Assembly (NCBI GenBank): GCA_003647825.1
Contig: QMNP01000115.1
Location: forward strand, 1-5,927
Source: Candidatus Cloacimonadota bacterium
GTDB lineage: Bacteria > Cloacimonadota > Cloacimonadia > Cloacimonadales > TCS61
DNA length: 5,927 bases
Reading direction: 5' to 3'
A model generated the notes under the pieces. The model had not been told where the DNA came from. It did no database searches and was given only the letters and a program-made list of their open reading frames with translations. The translations under genes were made by a program, and so were the position numbers. Positions 1-5,927 of the stretch are shown here, one piece after another (position 1 is the stretch's first letter; every line of letters starts with the position of its first letter).

Positions 1-51
1 ACAGCGGTGGATTATGTAGATGTGATCGTAACACCGGTAAACGATGCACCG
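1..51 (+). repeat. C-terminal tail of a truncated cadherin-like unit (A0)
   Basis: Residues 1-17 read as the last beta strand and linker of a unit (DYVDVIVTPVNDAP), matching the ends of A1 and A2. The rest of this unit lies upstream of the window, so the array is longer than the ten complete units seen. Confidence 0.9.
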
Positions 52-59
52 ACAATTAT
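1..59 (+). repeat. Near-exact DNA direct repeat, copy 1 (partner 580-638)
   Basis: Bases 1-59 match bases 580-638 at 58 of 59 positions, the single difference being at base 7 versus 586; the last 52 bases are identical. The copies are 579 bases (193 codons) apart, the combined length of units A1 and A2. They encode the final strand and PVNDAP linker. Confidence 0.9.
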
Positions 60-3000
60 CTTACCGGATGATTTCACCTTTGCAGAGGATGGAACTCTGG
101 AAGTAGACTTCCTTCCTTATATAGATGATATTGATCTGAACACATTATCCTTAACCTATGGCGATAATGTAGAAGTAACCGTATCAATCGATGGAACGAT
201 AGTAACCTTTGGTGCTGCCCAGGATTGGAATGGATTAGAGACAGTTATGTTTACAGTAGATGACGGAGTAACAGATCTAACCGCTACCGATTATGTAGAT
301 GTGATCGTAACACCAGTGAACGATGCTCCTACGATTGATCTTCCACCAGATTTCACCTTTGAAGAAGATGGAATGCTGATCGAAGATTTTACACCATATG
401 TTTATGATGTTGATGGTGATGTTCTTTACCTTGATTATTATATCGGTGGTGCAGATGACAGTGGAACAGGAACTGTATATGTTGATATTGTAGATATGGA
501 AGTAACATTTACTTCCGAACTTAACTGGTATGGAACAGAATATATAGAATTCACAGTAAGTGATGGTGTAATGGATGACACAGCGATGGATTATGTAGAT
601 GTGATCGTAACACCGGTAAACGATGCACCGACAATTATGTTACCACCAGAATTTGTGTTTGATGAAGATGAAGACCTGCTCGAAGATTTCACTCAATATG
701 TATATGATGTTGAGGGTGACCCGCTTACTTTAACTGTAGCAAATAATGTTGATATCGATGCTGCCATACAAGGTTTGTTTGTATTATTCTCTGCACCATT
801 AAACTGGAATGGTGATGAACTTCTTACCTTTACAATTGATGATGGAGTAAGTGAAGCGGTCAATTCTGCAGATGTAGAAGTGATTGTAAATCCTGTTAAC
901 GATGCGCCAACAATCAATTTACCGGCCAGCTTTACTTTACCGGAAGATTCCCAGCAGGCTTTTGATTTCTCACCTTATGTTGATGATATCGATGGTGATG
1001 ATCTGACGTTATATGCAGAAGAAACAACTGATATAAGTGTTTCCTTTGTTGGTCTTGTAGCTGTAATTCAAGGGAATGAGGATTGGAATGGAACAGAAGC
1101 TGTTACATTTGTTGTAGATGACGGTGATGTAGTGACTGAAGCTATTGCATCCGATATTACAGATATTATTGTAACACCGGTTAATGATCCACCTGAGATA
1201 GTATTGCCGGATGATTTCACCTTCGATGAAGATACTAGTCTCTTGGTTGACTTCACACAATATATTACAGACTTGGAGAATAATACAATAGTGTTAACCT
1301 CTGCTGGTAATACCGATATTATAGTTGATATCGATGGTCTTGATGTAACCTTTAGTGCTCCACCAGATTGGAATGGAGAAGAAACTATTACATTCGTTGC
1401 AGATGATGGTGTAAGCGATGCAATTTCTATTGATAATGTGTTGGTTATTGTAAACCCTGTTAACGATAATCCAAATATATCTTTACCGGAAACTTTCACC
1501 ATAAATGAAGATGAAACTCTTGAAGTGGACTTCACTCCCTATATAAGCGATCCGGATGGACACGGTCTTGTTCTTACAGCAGGCGGTAACGAAAATATTA
1601 CTGCTGATATAAACGGTTATTTTGTAACTTTGGGTGCTCTTCAAGACTGGAACGGTACGGAGCGCTTGGCGTTTGCTGTTAGTGACAGTCAGGCATCAGA
1701 TGCAACAGCTGCTGACTTTGTAGATGTTATTGTAATACCTGTGAATGATGCACCAACTATCAATCTTCCTGCTGATTTCACATTTGCTGAAGATGATATG
1801 CTGATTGTAGATTTCTTACCTTATGTTAATGATGTTGATGGTGATCCACTTACTTTGTCTTATCAAATTGGTGGCGAAATTGGCGGAACAGTATTTGTAA
1901 GCATAGAGGATTTTGATGTTACCTTTACTGCCGAAGTGGACTGGAATGGCACAGAATTCGTTGAATTCACAGTTGATGACGGTGTAACTGATGCTACAGG
2001 TTCCGATTTTGTGGATGTAATAGTAACACCAGTAAATGATGCTCCTGAAATTGTATTGCCGGATGATTTCACGTTTGCTGAAGATGGTGAACTTACTGTA
2101 GATTTCACACCGTATGTTTATGATGTGGATGGTGATATGCTTTATCTGGATTACTATACCGGAGGACCTCAAGAAAATGGTACTGGTACAGTATTTGTAA
2201 GTATTGATGGACTCGATGTTACATTCACAGCTTCAGAGAACTGGTATGGTATGGAAAATGTCATGTTCGAAGTTTATGATGACATGGGCCAACCAGCTGA
2301 TTACTCTGCCTTTGATGATGTAATGGTTATTGTAACACCTGTAAATGATCCACCAGTTATGGAACTTCCCGACAGCTTCACTTTTGATGAAGATGGTTCC
2401 CTGGAAATTGATTTTGCTGACTACATATATGATATTGAAGATGATCCGATAACTTTGGGATTTGCAAATAATACGAATGTCTCTGTCGAAATAGATGGAA
2501 TGGATGTAACTTTAACTGCAACGTCCAATTGGAATGGTTCTGAGATTATTGAATTTTCAGCTGATGATGGTGTTAGTGATGGAATTTCCATGCAAAATGT
2601 AGAGATCATCGTTACACCTGTTAATGATCCACCAATGATCGCTCTACCAGATGATTTTACATTTGATGAAGATGGATCGTTAGAAGTTGATTTTGCACAG
2701 TATATCTCTGACTATGATCCTGATAACCTTTCACTTTCGGTAGATTTAAATGAAATGGTTTATGTTGATATTGCAGGCTTAGTGGTAACGTTTACTGCAG
2801 AAGAAGATTGGTTTGGCGTAGAAACCTTAGAATTTACAGTAAATGATAATTATACAGATGCAATAGCAATAGACGGTGTAGATGTTATTGTGCTTCCAGT
2901 TAATGATGCACCTGTGGCTGTTGATGATGCTTTCGATGCTGAAGAAGAAAGAGAATTAGTAGTTGATGCTCCTGGCGTTCTGGACAATGATTACGATATC

Positions 3001-5927
3001 GATTCAGAAGGCTTCACAGCTTTACTGGAAAATCCAGCAACCAATGGTAATGTCGTTTTGAATCCTGATGGCTCATTTAGCTATACACCCGAGGATGGAT
3101 TTATTGGGGACGACACATTTACATATCTTGCCTATGATGGTGAAGATATTTCTAACAGTGCAACTGTATATATCACTGTTCTTGAAAAACCGGATGTGGT
3201 TGACCTATTTATTGACAAATCTGAAAACAGAGAGGTCTGGGAGATGATTGAAGGTGATTATCAAACTGGCTTCACGATGGAATTAGTTCCGGAAGTAGAA
3301 GAATATTACCTTACAACCAATGTCATGTCTTCTTTCAATATTCCTGTTGCACCAGATTATTATGCATTCTATGTATCTGAACAACCGGCTGAAGTATTTA
3401 CTTATTGGGATGCTTACGGTGTGAATGAAAATGCTCAACCAGGTACAATGGAAGCACATCTCTGGTTGATTATTAATGGCCAGGAACCACAATTCTATCT
3501 TAGGTTAACAGACGAAGATATTATGGGTCATATGCTGGTTGATGGACTTGTAAGAGATTACTTTGGTCAAGATGATTACCTTAGAGTAAAAGGTGATTAT
3601 CCAGCTGGTGATTACAGCTATGTCGGCACCGTAATTGGTGCCAATGGTGTGGAATCTGATGAACTTCAAATTGATATGTACTTCTACAACGATTTCACAG
3701 TGCCTGAATTTACTGATTTAGACCTGCTGCAATCAACCGATCAAGCTAACTGGTTACCAGTAGATAATGAAGGTATGTATGATTACGCAATGGGACTGGA
3801 TCCAAATCTGGATTATCATTATTTGAACATTGATCCCGTTACAACAACTAATATCCCGTTAGCTGTAGATTTCAATCCCTTCTATTTCACTTCAACACCA
3901 GAAGGTTTCTTTGATTATTGGGCTGCTCGTGGCGTGGATGAAAATGCAGTTCAGGGAACCTGGGAGGCACATGAATGGCTAATTATCACTGGTGATGAAC
4001 CAGTATTTTATATTAATCACTTAGGTGGTGGAGCATATCAGCTTGTAGATGGTTTACTGCGGGATTTTGCTGGTGATCCAACTGCTTATTTCCGCATAAA
4101 TGGTGATTATCATCTTGGCGATTATACTGTATCGGGAACTATTCTTGGAGATAATGGTATCGAATCAGCACCTATAGATATTAACATGAACTTTGATGGC
4201 TTAGAACCAGAATTTACCAGTCTTGCTTTACTGCAATCAACCGATCAAGCTAACTGGTTGCCGGTAGATAGTGAATCCATGTATGAATATGATATGTTGC
4301 TGGATTACAATGTGGAATATCATTATCTTAACCTTGATCCAACAACTACTACTAATATCCCATTAACTGTTGATTTCCATCCTTTCTATTTTACAGCAAC
4401 ACCAGAAGGATTCTTCGATTACTGGGCAGAACGCGGTGTAGATGAAAATGCCGTACAGGGAACCTGGCAGGCACATGAATGGCTTATTATCACCGGTGAC
4501 GAACCTGTATTCTATATTAATCACTTGGGTAGTGGAGCATATCAGCTTGTTGATGGATTACTGAAAGATTTTGCTGGTGATCCAACTGCATTCTTCCGTA
4601 TAAATGGAGATTACCTGCTGGGTGATTATACAGTTACTGGAACTCTAACAGGAACGAACGCATTAGTTTCTGATCCAATTGATATATATATGTACTTCGA
4701 TGGAATCGTTCCTGAATTTACCGATCTTGAATTGGTGCAGTCAACTGATATGGCAAACTGGCTGCCTGTAGAAAGTTCTGAAATGTATGATTACGACATG
4801 CTGTTAGATCCCAATAATGAGTATTACTATCTGAATACAGATCCTGTCACTGCCACCAATATTCCTTTAACAGAAGAATTCCATCCTTTCTATTTTGACG
4901 ATACTCCAGATGGATTCTATGATTATTGGGCAGAACGCGGCGTGGATGAAAATGCCGTACAGGGAACCTGGCAGGCACATGAATGGCTCATAATAACCGG
5001 TGAAGAGCCTGTATTCTATATAAATTATTTAGGCGAAGGTGCGTATCAAGTTATTGACGGATTGCTGAAAGACTTTGCTGGTGATCCAACTGCCTTGTTC
5101 CGTATCAATGGTGATTATCATCTTGGAGATTATACTGTAATGGGATCTGTTATGGGTGCCAATGGCTTGGAATCGGAAGACATTTATATTAACATGTACT
5201 TCGATGGTATAGAACCAGAATTTGAGCAGGTTAATTTGATATCGACTTTGGATATGGAAACTTGGGATTATGCAACTGGTAATCTGAATGATGGTTATGA
5301 AATGATCATTAAACCATTCGAAGAATATCATTATGTGGATATGACCGATGTTATTTCTAATATTGAGATTGAAAATGGTTATTATCCGTTCTACTTATCT
5401 TTATCACCAAATGACTTCTATGATTACTGGGCAGCACGTGGTGTTACAGCTAATGCTCTTCCTGGCAGTTGGGAAGCCCACGAATGGTCTATTATCAATG
5501 GTAATGATCCAGCCTTCTACGTCTATAAAAATGACACAATGGATACTGGTGAATACATGCTTTTAGATGGACTTCAAAAAGATTATTACGGTGAAGAATC
5601 TTATCTAAGAGTTAATGGAGATTATCCTACAGGCGATTACAGTTATGATGGTGAGATCATGGGAATTAATGATCTCTATTCTGATCTTATTCTTGATATT
5701 ACATTCGTAGAATACGACAATATTGCACCAGTTGCTGTAGCCGAAACATACTCAATGGATGAAGATACAACTCTTATCGTAGATGCTGCAAATGGTGTAT
5801 TAACCAATGATGACAATACAGATGAATATCCTTATCTCATTACTGCAGCATTGCTGGATGATGTAAATAATGGTGTTCTTACCCTAAATTCTGATGGTTC
5901 ATTCGAATATGTTCCAGATGCAAATTA
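1..5927 (+). CDS. Giant acidic tandem-repeat surface/adhesin-like protein (internal fragment, both ends missing)
   Basis: Frame 1 is open across the entire window: 1975 codons with no stop, no start that can be assigned, and both ends running off. The translation is repetitive throughout, which confirms the frame. Domain order is: tail of a cadherin-like unit (residues 1-17), ten cadherin-like units (18-971), one bacterial Ig-like domain (972-1060), five copies of an unrecognised module (1064-1909) and the start of another Ig-like domain (1910 onward). No cysteine is present, and residues 1-1062 lack lysine. Known relatives of the first block are extracellular stalk or adhesion repeats of very large bacterial proteins, often calcium-stabilised. 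Surface location and an adhesive or binding role are inferred from this. The export route (type I, type IX or other) cannot be judged without the termini. No enzymatic motif is visible. The coding call is near certain; the function is only moderately supported. Confidence 0.96.
331..630 (+). repeat. Cadherin-like unit A2, long variant
   Basis: This 100-residue unit carries a longer central strand-turn (LYLDYYIGGADDSGTGTVYV) than the 93-residue standard units. Its Trp motif is NWYGTE rather than the usual DWNGTE. Both features recur in A8, six units downstream, and a shorter form of the insertion occurs in A7. Confidence 0.85.
580..638 (+). repeat. Near-exact DNA direct repeat, copy 2 (partner 1-59)
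   Basis: This is the downstream partner of the repeat at 1-59, at the end of unit A2. The corresponding end of A1 (around 288-330) matches only over its first part and then differs at synonymous positions. The similarity therefore skips a unit. Confidence 0.9.
910..1194 (+). repeat. Cadherin-like unit A4, divergent core
   Basis: A4 keeps the DDIDGDD turn, DWNGTE motif and PVNDPP linker. The strand that normally reads 'VTFxA' is replaced by SFVGLVAVIQGNE, and the first strand reads FTLPEDSQQAFDF rather than FTFxEDGxL. It is the most divergent of the ten units, yet the frame is intact. Confidence 0.75.
2047..2355 (+). repeat. Cadherin-like unit A8, longest variant
   Basis: At 103 residues this is the longest unit. 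It shares with A2 the YVYDVDGD turn, the LYLDYY strand followed by a GG...GTGTV hairpin, and the NWYG form of the Trp motif. It also has an extended loop (DDMGQPADYSAFDD) before the final strand, where other units have 'DDGVxDA'. Confidence 0.82.
2914..3180 (+). other. Bacterial Ig-like (Big_9 / cadherin-like type) domain, residues 972-1060
   Basis: The segment begins VAVDDAFDAEEE after the last PVNDAP linker and continues with GVLDNDYDID, then NGNVVLNPDGSFSYTP, then FIGDDTFTYLAYDG and a closing ATVYITV strand. This is the classic order of the bacterial Ig-like family with 'VLxNDxDxD ... NGxVxLNxDGSFxYTPxxxFxGxDxFTYxxxDG'. It differs from the A units in lacking W-x-G-x-E. It serves as a junction between the A array and the C modules, and a second copy of the same type starts after the C modules. 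Confidence 0.88.
3190..3702 (+). repeat. C module 1 (divergent, N-terminal end of array)
   Basis: Residues 1064-1234. C1 is the most divergent copy. Its opening reads PDVVDLFIDKSENREVW rather than PEFTDLxLLQSTDxANW, the core has YWDAYGVNENAQPG and AHLW instead of AHEW, and the late part reads YLRVKGDYPAGDYSY. That late part resembles C5 rather than C2-C4. It contains the first lysines of the window. Confidence 0.82.
3703..4206 (+). repeat. C module 2
   Basis: Residues 1235-1402, 168 residues. It carries LLQSTDQANWLPVD, TTTNIPLAVDF, YWAARGVDENAVQG and AHEWLIITGDEPVFYI, then DGLLRDFAGDPTAYFRINGD. It shares a 29-base identical stretch with C3. Confidence 0.85.
3727..3755 (+). repeat. Exact 29-base direct repeat in C2 (partner 4231-4259)
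   Basis: The 29 bases encoding LQSTDQANW and the start of the next codon are identical in C2 and C3, 504 bases (168 codons) apart. The C4 counterpart differs at several bases. Confidence 0.9.
4231..4259 (+). repeat. Exact 29-base direct repeat in C3 (partner 3727-3755)
   Basis: This is the downstream copy, at the same position within module C3. Confidence 0.9.
4423..4484 (+). repeat. 62-base near-exact direct repeat in C3 (partner 4927-4988)
   Basis: The stretch encodes the WAERGVDENAVQGTWQAHEW core. It differs from the C4 copy at two bases (4437 and 4440), both synonymous, and its last 44 bases (4441-4484) are identical. Spacing is 504 bases. Confidence 0.9.
4711..5214 (+). repeat. C module 4
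   Basis: Residues 1571-1738, 168 residues. It shares with C3 a DNA stretch of 62 bases with two mismatches over the YWAERGVDENAVQGTWQAHE core. It has NYLGEG where C2 and C3 have NHLGGG or NHLGSG, so that histidine is not conserved. Confidence 0.85.
4927..4988 (+). repeat. 62-base near-exact direct repeat in C4 (partner 4423-4484)
   Basis: This is the downstream copy, at the same position within module C4. Confidence 0.9.
5215..5727 (+). repeat. C module 5 (divergent, C-terminal end of array)
   Basis: Residues 1739-1909. The opening (EQVNLISTLDMETWDY) and middle (YHYVDMTDVISNIEI) diverge from the central copies, while the core YWAARGVTANALPGSWEAHEW is kept. Its late part, YLRVNGDYPTGDYSY, matches C1 more closely than C2-C4. 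It runs directly into the next Ig-like domain. Confidence 0.83.
5728..5927 (+). other. Second bacterial Ig-like (Big_9 type) domain, truncated by window end
   Basis: From residue 1910 the frame reads PVAVAETYSMDEDTTLIVD, then GVLTNDDNTD, then NGVLTLNSDGSFEYVPDAN, and the window stops. This is the first two thirds of the same domain type found at 2914-3180, aligned at PVAV, the 'GVLxNDxxxD' turn and the 'LNxDGSFxYxP' strand. The final FxGxDxFTY part lies beyond the window. Confidence 0.85.

Larger units (their letters stand above)
52..2913 (+). repeat. Array of ten complete cadherin-like / Ig-like tandem units (A1-A10)
   Basis: Units, by base positions: A1 52-330, A2 331-630, A3 631-909, A4 910-1194, A5 1195-1473, A6 1474-1755, A7 1756-2046, A8 2047-2355, A9 2356-2634, A10 2635-2913. 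Lengths are 93, 100, 93, 95, 93, 94, 97, 103, 93 and 93 residues. Each starts near an LPxxFTFxED strand and a DFxxY segment, then an Asp-rich turn (DVDGD-like), a VTF strand, the W-x-G-x-E motif, a 'D(D)GV'-type turn and the linker PVNDxP. W-x-G-x-E is present in 10 of 10 units, and P-V-N-D-x-P closes all ten as well as the A0 tail. The pattern fits the cadherin-like/bacterial Ig families found in 'tandem-95' type proteins. The linker resembles the cadherin calcium motif DxNDNxP, most clearly in A5, which ends PVNDNP. The likely role is a rigid calcium-dependent extracellular stalk; calcium binding is inferred, not shown. Confidence 0.9.
4207..4710 (+). repeat. C module 3
   Basis: Residues 1403-1570, 168 residues. 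It is very close to C2 and C4 along its whole length. It has YWAERGVDENAVQG followed by TWQAHEW, where C2 has TWEAHEW; the Gln form is shared with C4. Its terminal part (TGTLTGTNALVSDPID) is the most divergent of the three central copies there. Confidence 0.85.
3190..5727 (+). repeat. Array of five unrecognised 168-171 residue modules (C1-C5)
   Basis: Five tandem copies follow the Ig-like domain after a three-residue linker (LEK). Each copy opens with a hydrophobic strand (like LLQSTDQANW). A segment around YHYLNxDPxTTTNIPL, then FxPFYF and a central Trp/Tyr-rich core follow. The core reads (F/Y)xYWxxxGVxxNAxxGxx(E/Q)AHxWxIIxGxxPxFY in all five. Next come DGLxxD(F/Y), R(V/I)xGDYxxGDY and a terminal strand ending near MYF. 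Three copies (C2-C4) are exactly 168 residues; C1 and C5 are 171. The content looks beta-rich and extracellular. I do not recognise the family. A binding or structural module is plausible; no catalytic signature is evident, although AHEW in C2-C5 supplies a conserved His-Glu pair. Confidence 0.88.

Noticed and set aside
910..1194. Frameshift or damage in unit A4, suggested by its odd central strand
   Set aside because: The frame continues unbroken with the normal DWNGTE and PVNDPP motifs, so this is sequence divergence rather than a break.
1068..1535. Minus-strand open frame of 155 codons, Ser/Thr/Val-rich
   Set aside because: It lies antisense to the repeat frame and spans parts of units A4, A5 and A6. 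Its own repetitive sequence is the mirror of the sense repeats and their codon bias, with no independent gene features.
693..2609. Several other minus-strand open frames (693-917, 1009-1260, 1816-2172, 1863-2108, 2421-2609)
   Set aside because: All lie opposite the sense repeats. They give similar low-complexity Ser/Thr/Ile-rich peptides and overlap one another, as expected for shadows of a D-, V- and T-rich repeat gene.
1..2913. Possible CRISPR array, because of regularly spaced repeated segments
   Set aside because: The period is about 280-310 bases, the repeats diverge, and everything is translated in one open frame with protein-level conservation.
3958..4983. Metal-dependent enzyme site suggested by the conserved AHEW motif in C2-C5
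   Set aside because: There is no HExxH or other complete metal-ligand pattern, C1 has AHLW, and a nearby histidine (NHLG) is lost in C4. The evidence is too weak to call an enzyme.
3283..5331. Minus-strand open frames at 3283-3492 and 5029-5331
   Set aside because: They are antisense to the conserved C modules, with no ribosome binding site or recognisable domain. The sense frame is clearly under protein-level conservation here.
5348..5566. Plus-strand frame 2 open frame of 72 codons
   Set aside because: It overlaps the intact frame 1 reading of module C5, which keeps the conserved module core. It has no recognisable domain.
1..5927. RTX-type calcium nonapeptide repeats
   Set aside because: The protein is Asp-rich, but I find no runs of the GGxGxDxLx pattern. 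The Asp-rich turns belong to the cadherin-like units.

Overview
The whole window is the inside of one very large gene on the + strand. Frame 1 reads from base 1 to base 5927 with no stop codon (1975 codons plus two bases). It has neither a start nor an end here, so no signal peptide, export signal, promoter, ribosome binding site or terminator can be seen. There is no intergenic DNA, RNA gene, mobile element or CRISPR array, and no credible second gene on either strand. Residue numbers below count from base 1 and are not true protein positions.

The product looks like a giant secreted or surface-anchored, adhesin-like repeat protein in four blocks. (1) Bases 1-2913 hold the tail of one unit and ten complete cadherin-like/Ig-like units of 93-103 residues (A1-A10), each ending in a PVNDxP linker. 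(2) Bases 2914-3180 hold one bacterial Ig-like domain of a different type. (3) Bases 3190-5727 hold five tandem copies of a 168-171 residue module (C1-C5) that I do not recognise. (4) Bases 5728-5927 begin a second bacterial Ig-like domain of the same type as block 2, cut by the window end. The unknown modules are therefore framed by two related beta-sandwich domains.

Composition is extreme. I find no cysteine anywhere. The first 1062 residues contain no lysine, two arginines and one histidine, against about 240 Asp plus Glu (hand count). Lysine first appears at the edge of the C array. Such acidity, with repeated DxDGD and PVNDxP motifs, fits calcium-rigidified extracellular stalk domains.

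The base composition is moderately AT-rich (GC around 40% by eye), and the protein style is that of large tandem-repeat surface proteins from bacteria. The 'LPxxFTFxEDGxL' unit style resembles proteins I associate with Cloacimonadota and related Bacteroidota-like lineages, but this is a weak guess and the organism cannot be fixed from this window.

The main novelty candidate is the C module, with its conserved Trp/Tyr-rich core (YW...GV..NA..G...AH.W.II.G..P.FY) and its layered duplication history.
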